Below, piece by piece: positions 1 through 13,500 of a stretch of 64,000 nt of DNA. The translations under genes were made by a program, and so were the position numbers. Below the pieces are notes generated by a model. That model saw only the letters and a program-made list of their open reading frames with translations. It was not told where the DNA came from and ran no database searches. The first letter of the stretch is position 1, and every line of letters begins with the position of its first letter. Origin of the DNA: Mastigias papua (Eukaryota > Cnidaria > Scyphozoa > Rhizostomeae > Mastigiidae). The stretch lies in assembly GCA_964019165.1 (NCBI GenBank), contig OZ025269.1, positions 2,051,921 to 2,115,920 on the forward strand, written 5' to 3'.

Positions 1-295
1 TGCGCAGGACATACAGAGAGAGACGTGTTCCTCGTTTGACTGTCAAATCACGACTAAATCATTTGATAAATTACAACACGTATAACTACAATCATAACTA
101 CAGGACACTAATTGATACGGAGACACACACCACGATAACAGGACACGATAAAGACACCACCAAGAACTGACGACATCACAGGTTTACAGGGGTTATTTTC
201 ACACGTATATTCTAAGTAGTTTACACACACAATTTCATGATCATATATATTACATGTGTAATAAAACAGAATGTAAAAGTAGATTTCCCGCTCAC

Positions 296-1913
296 CTCGG
301 AACAAGTTTTTGAATTTGAATGTGCTAGAATGAACCTGCCATCTCTCGACTTCAGGATATCGAGTTGAAACCTTAAAAATCATTAAAACAAAATTATTAC
401 AGTTTGACAGAGCCATTACTTCATATGTGTTCATGTGTGCTTGAACCAATTGATACCCTCCTTCCCCTTTGGAGGCGTTGCGTAAAGGGTCAATGATCCC
501 TAATATGTGTATGCCGCAGGGTCGATATGGTAGAGCATACTCCCTGCGGTATCGTTTTTATAGTTTCATGTACTGTGTAAGAATTATGAGTATACACGCT
601 TTTTTATAACAACATTTGGCTCCAGTTTCAGCCTGGCGTTTCTTATTTTTCCATATAATTTCAGCCTCAGGATTTTCTTATCTTGTTTCTTATTTCTGCA
701 TTGCAATTTCCAGTGCATAGTAGTGTCCAGACATAACAATTGCGCAATAAAGTAATCAAAGATATATCAACTTCAGTTTGGGTGCGTTATTGCAACTGTT
801 TATATTGGAGAAACCGTCTTAATGTTTTATTTTTATTTTCTTCCGTTGTTTTGTTATGTTTCAATTGTCGTTGATATTACATTTCTCAAGTTGTGTTGAA
901 ATTCAGCCTGCTTTTTTATGACGTTCTTATTTTTGGGCAAATCTCAGCCTGATGTGTCTTATAAAGGTTGTTCTTATAAAAAAGCGTGTAAAAAAATATG
1001 TGCTTTGCCCAGCAGTCAAATCTCCGTAAAAAATGCCCTGGCATGCAGCTAAGCATTGCTTCAATAGCACTCACCTGGGATCCCTTTCTTTCAGTAAAGA
1101 ATAACTCTTGCATTCTTGGATGCAGTATTTCTTTACTTCCCGAGGCACACCAAAATCATCACAAACAGTGATTATTAACAATGTACTATCATCACACCAC
1201 TCTAGAGCAATAAAGCATAGCGTTAACAGGGGGTGAGCTTTGCAAGAACTGGGTCACAAAATCAATAAACACACCTTCAAAAGTCGAAAAAATTTTCCAC
1301 CAAGAGTAGCGAAGAAAATAACAAAAAGGGTCTCTGACGTTCATCAAAGAAAAGAAGGAAATTGTGACAGCTGCATCTTTGAACTTTTCAGAAGAAAAAC
1401 AACTTGGGAAATCTTGTACAATTCTATATATGAAGAGACTCCTGACACGTGTAAAGAAATAATAATTGGGTAGAAATGTATGGCGTACTCGTCAATGGCG
1501 CTTGGTGAAATCTATATCAGAAAATCTAAAACTGTCTAATTGAATACTACACACCAAGAAAATAGTCCAAAGATAGCCATCGTTTGATAGGAAAAGAGTG
1601 GGTTGCCTCATTTTCAAACGAAAATGATATACAGTATCAGCAAAATATTATCTATCAGTGCAAGTACTGAGTGAGAGAAGACAGACCTGCATTTTTCACA
1701 CTTTGTAATTTCTCAATTAGAACTGGGACGCTCTCATTTATTCTGTAAACATGGCATATACAGCTAGCGTCAGATACACCAGTTCTAATGACAGCTGCTA
1801 GGTACTAGAAAAGAAAAGTAAGCATATGGATGAATGGCTAAATCACTCAATCAATGAATCAATCAATCAACGTATCAATAAATACAATGAATTGATAAAT
1901 CATTCAATCAATT

Positions 1914-1969
<56 letters not shown>

Positions 1970-4900
1970 TTATACAGCGTTTTCCATCTTACGACGGGTT
2001 GCTGTTTGCTTTCTTCCATGACAAACGCCTCCATTTTGTACTATCTGGCGCATCTTCTTCTTTCAACCCACATCTCTTAGCTTCTCGCTTCATGTTATCT
2101 TTCCAGGTCATCTTCGGTCGGCCTCTGCCTCTCACGACATCTTCGTCCAGCCCCCACGCTATCTTGATCGGATCATCATCTTCACTCCTGAATACATGAA
2201 CCAACCACCTCAGTCCACTTCTTCTCACTACTTCCAGGACAGAATCTTCTAATCCTAGCCTTTCCATTAATCCAACCGTGTTCAACCTATCCGCCAGCTT
2301 CACACCACACATCCTTCTCACCATCGCTCTCTCCGTTCTCTGCAAGATACCAGCCTCTATTCCCTTCACATTCCACGTTTCACACCCGTAGACCATCACT
2401 GATCTGACACACGCTTTGTACACTTTACCCCTCAACTTCCACGAAAACCTTCTTCCACACAAGACACTAGCCAATTCATTAAACCTTGCCCAACCCAGAT
2501 GGCATCTTCTTGAGACTGCAATCTCACATCCTCCTCCTTCGTTCAACACATCGCCAAGGTAAACAAATTGCTGCACCTTTTCTACTCCAATCAGGTACTG
2601 ACCATCTTCCTCATCCAAATCATTCCCAATCAAGCACTTACTGCAAACAAAATTCACTGCCAATCTGCTGCTAACCTTCTTCACCTTGGCACACTTCAAT
2701 ACAATGAATCGATAAACCACTCTTGAATCAATCAAACAATCAATGATTAGGGACTGATTTCAGATTTTATATTACTAAGCAAAACAAAGAAAATGGAAAA
2801 CTTCAACTCCAACGAAGCAGACTAACCTTGCTGCATGTTGAAACTTTTAACCCAAGTATTTGAATAAACCCTGTTTCTCTAGCAACTTCAGTTTGGTTCA
2901 ATACCAATGTTTCATGACCTATAAGTTAAAAATCTTCTCCATTAGGGTGGCATCAATGGTTCAAGAGGAAAGCAAAAATATGGTATGATTTAAAATAAAA
3001 CACAATTTTCCAACAGCACACAACTGCAAAACATGCATAACCAAGCTCTGCTCCTCCCAACTCTCTCATATGGCAGATAAAGTGTACTTCTTCATTAGTC
3101 TAACTTTAGTACTCTGCAACATTATACAGTAAATAAATATTCATTTCTCTCATTCATTTCTCTGCAACTAATAAATTGGTCAGTGCTTGGCTATTTAATG
3201 GGGAAGGGGAGGGTGAGCAGACAACAGGAATCTAGGTACAAAGCTCTGAGAAAATTTTCAGCAACTACCTCAAACTCTTGGAAAACACCATTTTTGATGT
3301 ATCTTTATTTATTCAGTTAAATTATTGGGAGGCACATGCCCCCTTGCCCCCAAGGCCCCACCACAGTTCTAATCATACACAACCTTCATGAGAAAGCTTG
3401 TTATAAGATATGTTTGGAAAAGAATGCACTTTGTGACTGACCAGAGTCAATATGCTTCCTGTAAATAGGTGGCAAACCATCAGATGTTGGTTTTTGATAG
3501 TAAACATAAGAATCTATTATCTGGAATGAAGAAAAGAACAATCAGGAAAATAATTGTTGAAAGACACAACTAAAATTGGCTTACAGACATAAAATACTAT
3601 CATAAATAAAGAATTTACTAATAGAAATATTAAATGAGATTCATAAGAGAAATAAGTCCAAAAGTTCTAATAGGTCCAAAAGTTGACCTTCTCTTTTATA
3701 TAGACTAAAGTGTGTTATTACAATTCGAAAATTCCACATGCAATAACTATTCAATCATTTTTATCTGAAACAAAAATGAGCTAGGCATGCATGCTTCAGT
3801 ATGAATATGCAATAGTTCAAATTTACTCTGACTGGCTTATTTTTTGAAATATTTAGATCACAAAGGATTGAAAAGATCCATGAGGCAATTCACAATGAAT
3901 TAGCATTGACAGCTATTTGACTCAACAGTTGAGGAAAGTTATTAACATCCAAAGAACCTTCTGCTTGGAATCTGCTTAGGAGTTATATAAGCATGGGAAG
4001 GCCTAGGGAAGTCCTAAACTCAAAAAGGAGTTTCTTTTGATACCATGTGGAGGAAAATATATCATAACTAAAAACATATATTTCTGAGGAAAATAATTAA
4101 AAGCAAATGCATTACATCAATGGCAATTCACCACAAAAGTCATTATTGACATTTGAAAGCCTACAAGCTACATGCAACAAGGTAAAGCAATACCAGCAAA
4201 TAAACTGCTTGTAAAAAAATACATTGCTACTCAAGGCACCTAGTTGCAATACTACATCACCTCAAACAATTGTAGAAAATTTAAAAAAAACATGAAACTA
4301 AATCTCATGATATAATACAGACACTCAGTTAAATATATGGTATATCAAACATAATATATTTTATTCACCTCTTTATCATCAATGGATTCAGAGTAATGGT
4401 ACTCAATGCATTCAAGCTGGTCAATCCTTTTCTTTATTTGCCTCTGTATTTGCCATGTTCTCAAAAGCTGCAGTTTTGTGTATCTATATGTTGATATGGA
4501 AAACAACACAAGAATATATCTAAATATTGATGGGATAGAAAAGTTCAGTCTCTTAATAGTAAATCCAAAACAGCCATCTTAAACAGTGTCTTCTAAACAA
4601 CCTAGTCATAGGTCTCAAAGGAAAACGTCTCTCTATGAACACATACTGAAACCCAGTCTGCATAGCTTGTATGTGCCAATGATACCCCCAAAGATTAAGC
4701 AGTACCCACTCAAATTGCTGCTCACAAACTATCTCTCTCAGGATATGCAGTATTCATTTTCAAATAAAGCAGCACATTTGAGTGAATCTTGGAGTACCAT
4801 GGCCTGAGAAGCACTTTGAGATTGTTGCACACATTGTGTAACAAAAAAGAACTGAGTGAACCAAGAGTGGTTAATGGTTCTGGCTGTCACTCCAGAAGAG

Positions 4901-5521
4901 AATGAAAATCTAACATATTCAGTAATTACCTGTTCTCTTTTCTGATATACTGCTGCACTTGCTGTAAAGTAAAAAAAGAAAAGACTGGTCAAAAAAATCC
5001 AAATAAACTATGAAGTTTAAACTATGAAGTTGAATAGTAGATTGAATAGGGTATTATAAAGGGGTGTAGAAGCACTACAGTAGAGAAATTTGCAATAAAC
5101 TGCAGTCTTCATTATAGTATTTTGTTATAGTATTATAGCTATTGTTATCATCAATATAATTTTTGCTTATCTCTATCAATGAATGAATATATGCAACAAA
5201 AAGAGATGTAGCTTGTACCCACTTTAGTTTTCTTACCACGACTTATGTTCTCTACTTAACCTTTACTTGCCCTGGAAATAATTTGCATTCTACCCCAAAT
5301 CCACCCCATAATTGCACCCAGCCCCGAGGTGGCACCATAGAGTTATGGGTGCCACCCAACCTCTGACTGCAATTCAAGCAATATTCTTGTATTTGCTTTT
5401 CTCTTACCGGACTTCTCAGGTCTTCCAGCCAACTTAGCTTTGCAGTGTTATCAGCTATACTTGATTTAACTTGCGGTCTTGCAAATCTGTAACAAAGTCT
5501 ATGCAGAAGGCGAGAGAGCAT
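296..5521 (-). CDS. PREPL: Prolyl oligopeptidase family protein, PREPL-like (N-terminal 251 residues, runs off left edge)
   Basis: Eight exons join in phase: 5521-5408, 4961-4930, 4483-4369, 3520-3442, 2918-2827, 1804-1687, 1201-1075 and 371-296, all with GT-AG borders. The product starts MLSRLLHRLCYRFARPQ, basic and arginine-rich, possibly a mitochondrial presequence. It continues with the S9A N-terminal signature LSWLED..SPQVQQYIRKEN.YT, then SYVYYQKPTSDGLPPIYR, HETLVLNQTEVA, KYLAAVIRTGVSDAS, EWCDDSTLLIITVCDDFG and LDILKSRDGRFILAH. This order matches the start and the first beta-propeller blades of the prolyl endopeptidase family. The KYLAAVIRT and LLKERDPR stretches resemble PREPL more than oligopeptidase B. 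The catalytic serine hydrolase half would lie left of position 1 and is not visible, so activity cannot be judged. Intron 5 holds an RTE fragment and intron 7 an inverted-repeat element. The start codon lies 507 bp from that of DPY30 on the other strand. Seen: exons and phases. Inferred: PREPL rather than another S9A member. Confidence 0.78.
593..990. mobile_element. TACACGC inverted-repeat element, copy 1
   Basis: The ends are inverted copies of each other. The left reads TACACGCTTTTTTATAACAAC, and the right, read on the other strand, is the same with a small insertion (ATAAGAACAAC). The body contains repeated TTCAGCCT (about four copies) and TTTCTTAT motifs and has no coding capacity. The element lies in intron 7 of the PREPL-like gene. 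It is a non-autonomous element whose outer TA could be the target duplication, as in Tc1/mariner-type MITEs; that classification is inference. Confidence 0.7.
1912..2740 (-). mobile_element. 5'-truncated RTE-like non-LTR retrotransposon
   Basis: A 248-residue open frame (2735-1989, -) encodes the C-terminal part of a non-LTR reverse transcriptase polyprotein. It includes FVYLGDVLNEGGG, KVYKACVRSVMVYGCETW, an RTERAMVRRMCGV segment, RSGLRWLVHVFR and RGRGRPKMTWKDN. These are hallmarks of the region after the RT palm in RTE-like elements. About 20 bp past the stop is a (TGA/CAT)n tract (1913-1970), the typical simple-repeat 3' tail of such elements. The endonuclease and catalytic RT motifs are missing, so this is a dead 5' truncation. 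Both flanks carry AATCAATCAA-type sequence, either target preference or a blurred target duplication. It sits in intron 5 of the PREPL-like gene in the same orientation. Confidence 0.85.
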
Positions 5522-6028
5522 TATTCAGTCCACCATATTTATCACTACCTTTCTCAGCCACTGATTATCAGCCTCGTATCTGCCACTTTTCGAAATTGGC
5601 GCGTATACCCGACACTGATATCCGACTATATCCTATTCTTCCTCATATCTGTGAAATAAAGAAATGCACCTCAGTTGAACCACTAGGCATTACTTGCTGC
5701 AGTCATTGATACTGTGAAAAAAGAGTTCTCAGCAGTTTCAAATGTAGTAGACGTAATGTGTTCATTATCTGCAAAGCACTCAAATGTCCACAAGTATGCA
5801 AATATGCAAAAGCTTACTAAGCAAGTGTTTGCAACAGAGATATTACAGCAAGTGTACAGTAATCCCCTTGCTTGCACAGTACTCTAAACATATAGAGATG
5901 AACATAATCCTATCTTTTTCGTAGTACTTTGGTCTTTTCTGCTTTCTTGCAGCCTCGATTTGGTAAATCTGCTTTGTTGTTGCTGTAACCTTAGAGAGTT
6001 CTGTTGAAGTCCTCTGAACAAAATCGAG
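5522..6028. promoter_or_regulatory. Bidirectional promoter between the PREPL-like gene and DPY30
   Basis: The two start codons point away from each other and are 507 bp apart with no other credible exon between them. A shared head-to-head promoter is inferred. I see no clear TATA box, and no core element can be assigned from sequence alone. Confidence 0.5.
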
Positions 6029-8182
6029 ATGGCGGCAGATGGCAATGGTAGTGTTAATTTAGATGGAAATGATTCAATGCAAGGTGATAATGTTAATTTT
6101 AACCCCATTTTATTTTTTCTCTGCTGGTAGACAGGATGTTCTTCAGTAAGTAGAGCTAATGAAAAAGACATGAAGCACAGCTAAATATCAGCCAGTCTAC
6201 CCACGGAACCAGATTCCAATATGGATTCTCCACTTGCAGGATTTTCTTACGTCAAAAATTTTTCCGCTGACTTTTTATGTCCACCTTGGACACATTCATT
6301 ATATTCATTATTCCTACATGAAATGAAAAACTCGTTAACATACTTCATTGCAAAAAGTACGTGTAGTTTATTGCATGGTAAAGATACCTACATTTTTGCT
6401 TATTATTTGTATTCTTAATTACAGATATGGAGACCGATCAGATCAAGGATGAAAGTGTATGTTCACGTTTTTCTCACTAATTAAAAAACTTGCACATGCA
6501 CACTACTTTTTGATTTTAGATCATTGAACTTCTGGAGGAATTTGGTTAGTTAATGATATTGCAGACAGGGTTACATTGCTGTTGATGTATACTGAATTAT
6601 CTAGTGCAAATTTTGTCCTGGTTATGTACATAGGCATAAGTGGTGGAGACTGGGGAGCTACAATAGTATTTTTGCAAAAAAAGTTACAAGAAAAGCAGAT
6701 TTGATAAATTGAATGACGACGTTGATTGCCAAAGTCTCATGTTATTGTGGTTTTATGACTTTGTCAAATTGTATATGTAATCTCTATGACTACTATATGT
6801 GGGATTTCTTTTGTCCATTCTTCTTTTTTGTACTGATTTCTTTGAGCCAAAGCCTGTTGCATTTTGAATTGCATAATTACTAATCAGTATCAAGAATTGT
6901 GTTTTTTATTTTCTACATAGAACCAAGCATCATCTCCAATGGCAGAAACTGGTTTAACTGAAAGTTTACAGGTTTATTTTATACCATTTCCTGTTAAATT
7001 TTTGTAAAAAAAATAGTATGTCCTTAGCACTGTTGCTCTTGGTTTCCTCTTGTGCAATTTTCAAGCTTGAATTTGATTTGATATGAATATTACCTAGTAC
7101 TAATCTTTGTAATAAAGACGAGCTGGAACCAGGGCCAACTTTCAAAGCAAGACTTGTTTATCAAATATCTTTATATTCCTTGTTACAACATTAACATTAT
7201 GTTGACTTATTTGTGTTTGAAAATAGCATATGGACAGATCTTCTATGTTTCAGCCCAAACCAGAACCATTCTTAACCATGTTATTACTTTAAGAGTGATC
7301 AATAGTATATTACTTCAAAGAAGGCCATTTTCAGCTTTTGCTGTAGATTTTTGCCTGGTCATTAATATTAATTTTGACAGATGTGTCACTGTTTTCACTG
7401 TCACCTCCTTGTCCTAAGAACCATCCTAGTAGTCTCAGGCAACTGTAAGAACCAACAGATTCATTTTCAAGCTTCTTCTATTCCAAGTTCTCCCTAGAGT
7501 TCTGATAACAAAGTTCATGAATACATCAACTATTCTTCTACTTTTAATATTCGTGAAAAGATCATTCCATAATTTAATATGGACCAATATTGCACTTCAT
7601 TTATTGTGCATACACCCATGTACATAGATCACATTGTTCCTGTTGTGTAATTTGTTGCAAGGATTTGAACTATGATAAATGTGTGGCTGATTACCTCTAG
7701 AAAATCATTTCTGATGAAAAAGATGCAATAGACTCAAAACGACCAAGGCATGATGCCAGATGGATGAACACTAGGCCATATCTTGATCAAACAGTTGTAC
7801 CAATTCTTCTACAGGGATTGATCGCACTTTCAAAGGAACGGTGAGTCATTGTGGTGAAACAGCCTTCATTTATTTTCAGAGTTTGGCACATTTGATGGAC
7901 AGTTCTCTGGAAAGAACCTTCTATACCTGTACCTGTCACCATAACAATGACTTACTCCACTGAGAATATGAAATAAAGAAGCGTAATGCAAATAAAGATA
8001 ACAGTCTGGCTTTTGATATTTAGGTAAATACCCTAAAACCTTATAGTAGTGTCTTTCTATGTGTTTAACATACAAGTTTATATTTTTCTTATTCCCTTAG
8101 GCCATCTGATCCAATTGAATATTTGGCAACCTTTCTTCTTCGAAACAAAAACGCATATGAAAATCAACAGCCTCCATCATGA
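6029..8182 (+). CDS. DPY30: DPY30, core subunit of SET1/MLL histone H3K4 methyltransferase complexes
   Basis: Five exons join in phase: 6029-6083, 6425-6456, 6921-6971, 7701-7840 and 8101-8182, giving 119 residues that start MAADGNGSV and end ENQQPPS. The C-terminal half (about residues 76-110) is the Dpy-30 motif: YLDQTVVPILLQGLIALSKE, then PSDPIEYLATFLLRNKNAY. This helical dimerisation motif docks on the ASH2L subunit and is nearly identical to vertebrate DPY30. The N-terminal half is acidic and poorly conserved, as is usual. The protein is slightly longer than the human form (99 residues). The intron after exon 4 splits an arginine codon (CG|G). Its function in nuclear H3K4 methylation is established for the family. 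The gene is divergent from the PREPL-like gene. Confidence 0.95.
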
Positions 8183-10111
8183 ACAAGTCATACTTCTTGT
8201 AAGTCATACAAGTTGGGACTGCTGTATGATTTATGTCTCCAAAATGTACATGTATTTTAAAGTTGTCTCTTTCTGTAATATTATCTCATCTCAGTGTTAA
8301 GCGCAATAGTGTTTTTGTTTTCTAGGTGTTCTGATAATCAAAGCATGTGTTCCTGTCTTTTCCATATCAGTTTTATGTATAGTTTCTCTCCCCAGCATTA
8401 ATATAGATTTATAAAATCCTAGATGTAAGAAAAGAAGTAGGTGTGTACATATGTACATTGGGATACCACGAAGCCGAGACTTAAAGGGGAAAAAGTATCA
8501 GAACATGGGAATGTTGTTTGTTTACACAAGGTATCATAACATTGTTGAAACTAGTATGGAACTATAATAGCATAACTAAAGTTTTATCTCTGTTTACTTG
8601 AAATTGTATACTCTAGCAACATAACAGTTTGTCTATGGGTCAGTAGAAAATAGATGATAGCACATGTAGACAGTTATTTATGTCTACTTGTTGGGCATTT
8701 TGTAGAAATTTTTGAACTAGATACCTAGGTTCCCAGAAATAGATTTGTTGACCTCTGCCAAAACCAAAGGCATAGTAAGTAGTAAGTAAGGACTGTCTTT
8801 TCCTTTTATTTTTACTCATTACGATTACCTGCCCCTTTTTGATTGTCCACACCTTTCCTTGAAAATTCATACCCACAGTGGCCTAGTAACTGAGGAAGTA
8901 TGGCATGTTACATTTTGAAATAGTCTTGTAAGTATTACGTTAATGGTAGCATATTTCAAACTCTTATTCGTCTCCCTTGAGAAACAAGCCCAGAATTATA
9001 ATGCATATGTTCACTTCTGTATGGCTAGATTACACAAAACTTTTGGCTACTTTTAAAAACAGATTTCCATGTTCTTTTCAAGTTGATTTTTCTTCCTCCA
9101 CCTTTTGAAGACCATTTCTATATTGCCTTCTAAATTAACAATTTCCTATGAGGCCTTGCTGAATGTCAGTGGTGGAAACAGAGGGATGTGGGGCAGTTGC
9201 CTACCAATACTTCAAATAGCAATGGAGTTTTAGGGCATGGTCACTACCAGTAGTCCTTGAAGCTCCGTACCAGACTCCTGTAGTCTTCTTGCCACACCCC
9301 CCCCCCCAAATAAACATCAAAGTGCCTGCCACTGCTGAATATGATGATATATTGTAAAGTTGGGAAGACAATTTAAGCCATTTGATAACAACAAGGGTTG
9401 ATTCTGCATATTAATAAACAACATTTTTATAACAAAGTATTTATTTACATGTTCTGATATTTACAAACAACTAACTAGAGCTGAGGCTACAGCATTTATT
9501 CTGCAACACCATCATACCTCAGATTCATTGATTTGATACAAATTATCATGCAAAGTAAAGTAAGTGATGCACAGAATCAGATCACTTGGCAACTATATGT
9601 GGTGTCTAGAAAGCTCAGAAAGATTCTGATACAGACACTTTTCAAAACATTGGACAAATAAGTTTGATCAGAATGAAATACTGAGCCCCACTCCTTGAAA
9701 CAGATCACAAAAAATGAATGGATGAATAAATGATAAATCAGCCTGTGCTTAAAACATTGCATACAACACCATCAGATTCTGTGATGCTTCAAAAATTAGG
9801 CAGTTTCTTCATCTTTCTTGCATGCTTTACATGATAATTTTAAAATTTAGAGGGTCAACCATGAGCCATGGTAATTTCATTATTGATAAAAGTGAGGATG
9901 TGTACCATGGAATACCATCTTAGAAAGAAATCTGAGTAACTTAAAATGTATGCAATACTTTATGCTAAGTAACCACATCTAAAAATGCCATGTCCAAGCT
10001 GTGAAGGAGTTTAAGCTAACAGGTTGTCCACAGTTGCCTTGAAAGAAACAACATCATGAAAGTATCCAAGGAAAGGAAATTAACTATTGTCTCCAACCAC
10101 AAAATGCGTAA
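8183..10111. other. Convergent 3' regions of DPY30 and SIVA1
   Basis: No coding exon could be supported here. The stretch lies tail to tail between DPY30 (+) and SIVA1 (-). Minus-strand AATAAA signals lie at about 9439-9444 and 9495-9500, suitable for the 3' end of SIVA1, implying a 3' UTR of about 0.6 kb. A run of ten or more C residues lies at about 9297-9306. Confidence 0.4.
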
Positions 10112-10444
10112 TCACTGATTACAAGTCAAGCAGAAGTCTCTTTCATCTCGTAGGTCATAGCTAAAGAGAAAAACAGGCGTATATAAAAATGATGTGAATC
10201 AAGGTAACGTGCATCCATAATAGTCAAATCTTTTGCTTGTAGAACACAAAATCTACAGGAACAGTTGAATAGGAAACTGTTGATATGTGGGTCTAATACA
10301 ATGTGAGCACATGCCTTTTGCAAGAGAAGATTGTAATTACTCAGGCCTGATACTGCTTCTATGAATAGTTAAAGTCAGTAGATGAAGCTCAAGTCAACTG
10401 TGTGATCATGTGCTAGAACCTTGTGGTACTAACAAACAGATTGG

Positions 10445-10542
<98 letters not shown>

Positions 10543-13500
10543 TTTTATATTTATATATAGTATTCAATGCACCCTGTTGTCCATGAGTTCTTCCACTTGA
10601 GTAAGACTTCTTGTTCAACAAGTCTTACTCCATGCTCAATAGTCTACCTGAACATGGTCATTGTACGCCATTCTATAACTAATTTTAGAGTGAGTACTGT
10701 GCAATGACAAACAGTACAAGTGTGCAGTGAAGAACCACTTAACTCCTGAAAAAATGTATCCACATGATCTTTGTAAGAAAAGTTTCTTTGATTGCAATAT
10801 CAATTGCAATATCAATAATAATCACTAATCAATACTTAATCAACAAAAATCAATAATAATCTATGTCCATTCAATCAACTTTGTTAAAAACTGATGGTTC
10901 CCCATACAAAAGGCAAACATAAAGGGAAAGGTCAGGAAATAATCCACAAGGCCTCCATTCAGTATTCCCTAGTTTTGGGATAAATTTTCCTTATGATTAA
11001 TGAGCAGGGATAAATTTTCTTTATGATTAATGAGCAGGGATAAATTTTCTTTATGATTAATGAGCAGGGATAAATTTTCCTTATGATTAATGAGCAGGGA
11101 TAAATTTTCCTTATGATTAATGAGCAGGGATAAATTTTCCTTATGATTAATGAGCAGGGATAAATTTTCCTTATGATTAATGAGCAGGGATAAATTTTCT
11201 TTATGATTAATGAGCAGGGATAAATTTTCTTTATGATTAATGAGCAGGGATAAATTTTCCTTATGATTAATGAGCAGGGATAAATTTTCCTTATGATTAA
11301 TGAGCAGGGATAAATTTTCCTTATGATTAATGAGCAGGGATAAATTTTCCTTATGATTAATGAGCAGGGATAAATTTTCCTTATGATTAATGAGCAGGGA
11401 TAAATTTTCTTTATGATTAATGAGCAGGGATAAATTTTCCTTATGATTAATGAGCAGGGATAAATTTTCCTTATGATTAATGAGCAGGGATAAATTTTCC
11501 TTATGATTAATGAGCAGGGATAAATTTTCTTTATGATTAATGAGCAGGGATAAATTTTCTTTATGATTAATGAGCAGGGATAAATTTTCCTTATGATTAA
11601 TGAGCAGGGATAAATTTTCCTTATGATTAATGAGCAGGGATAAATTTTCTTTATGATTAATGAGCAGGGATAAATTTTCTTTATGATTAATGAGCAGGGA
11701 TAAATTTTCCTTATGATTAATGAGCAGGGATAAATTTTCCTTATGATTAATGAGCAGGGATAAATTTTCTTTATGATTAATGAGCAGGGATAAATTTTCT
11801 TTATGATTAATGAGCAGGGATAAATTTTCCTTATGATTAATGAGCAGGGATAAATTTTCTTTATGATTAATGAGCAGGGATAAATTTTCTTTATGATTAA
11901 TGAGCAGGGATAAATTTTCTTTATGATTAATGAGCAGGGATAAATTTTCTTTATGATTAATGAGCAGGGATAAATTTTCTTTATGATTAATGAGCAGGGA
12001 TAAATTTTCTTTATGATTAATGAGCAGGGATAAATTTTCTTTATGATTAATGAGCAGGGATAAATTTTCTTTATGATTAATGAGCAGGGATAAATTTTCT
12101 TTATGATTAATGAGCAGGGATAAATTTTCTTTATGATTAATGAGCAGGGATAAATTTTCTTTATGATTAATGAGCAGGGATAAATTTTCTTTATGATTAA
12201 TGAGCAGGGATAAATTTTCTTTATGATTAATGAGCAGGGATAAATTTTCTTTATGATTAATGAGCAGGGATAAATTTTCTTTATGATTAATGAGCAGGGA
12301 TAAATTTTCTTTATGATTAATGAGCAGGGATAAATTTTCTTTATGATTAATGAGCAGGGATAAATTTTCTTTATGATTAATGAGCAGGGATAAATTTTCT
12401 TTATGATTAATGAGCAGGGATAAATTTTCTTTATGATTAATGAGCAGGGATAAATTTTCTTTATGATTAATGAGCAGGGATAAATTTTCTTTATGATTAA
12501 TGAGCAGGGATAAATTTTCTTTATGATTAATGAGCAGGGATAAATTTTCTTTATGATTAATGAGCAGGGATAAATTTTCTTTATGATTAATGAGCAGGGA
12601 TAAATTTTCTTTATGATTAATGAGCAGGGATAAATTTTCTTTATGATTAATGAGCAGGGATAAATTTTCTTTATGATTAATGAGCAGGGATAAATTTTCT
12701 TTATGATTAATGAGCAGGGATAAATTTTCTTTATGATTAATGAGCAGGGATAAATTTTCTTTATGATTAATGAGCAGGGATAAATTTTCTTTATGATTAA
12801 TGAGCAGGGATAAATTTTCTTTATGATTAATGAGCAGGGATAAATTTTCTTTATGATTAATGAGCAGGGATAAATTTTCTTTATGATTAATGAGCAGGGA
12901 TAAATTTTCTTTATGATTAATGAGCAGGGATAAATTTTCTTTATGATTAATGAGCAGGGATAAATTTTCTTTATGATTAATGAGCAGGGATAAATTTTCT
13001 TTATGATTAATGAGCAGGGATAAATTTTCTTTATGATTAATGAGCAGGGATAAATTTTCTTTATGATTAATGAGCAGGGATAAATTTTCTTTATGATTAA
13101 TGAGCAGGGATAAATTTTCTTTATGATTAATGAGCAGGGATAAATTTTCCTTATGATTAATGAGCAGGGATAAATTTTCTTTATGATTAATGAGCAGGGA
13201 TAAATTTTCCTTATGATTAATGAGCAGGGATAAATTTTCCTTATGATTAATGAGCAGGGATAAATTTTCTTTATGATTAATGAGCAGGGATAAATTTTCT
13301 TTATGATTAATGAGCAGGGATAAATTTTCTTTATGATTAATGAGCAGGGATAAATTTTCTTTATGATTAATGAGCAGGGATAAATTTTCTTTATGATTAA
13401 TGAGCAGGGATAAATTTTCTTTATGATTAATGAGCAGGGATAAATTTTCTTTATGATTAATGAGCAGGGATAAATTTTCCTTATGATTAATGAGCAGGGA

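Noticed and set aside
6511..6543. Small DPY30 exon IIELLEEF
   Set aside because: It has AG and GT borders but is 25 bp long, so it would shift the frame of the conserved motif.
9800..9842. Minus-strand SCKACKKDEETA-stop as the SIVA1 C-terminus
   Set aside because: It has a CxxC pair but no splice acceptor before an in-frame stop. The exon at 10160-10112 fits acceptor, phase and the family's C-terminal pattern.
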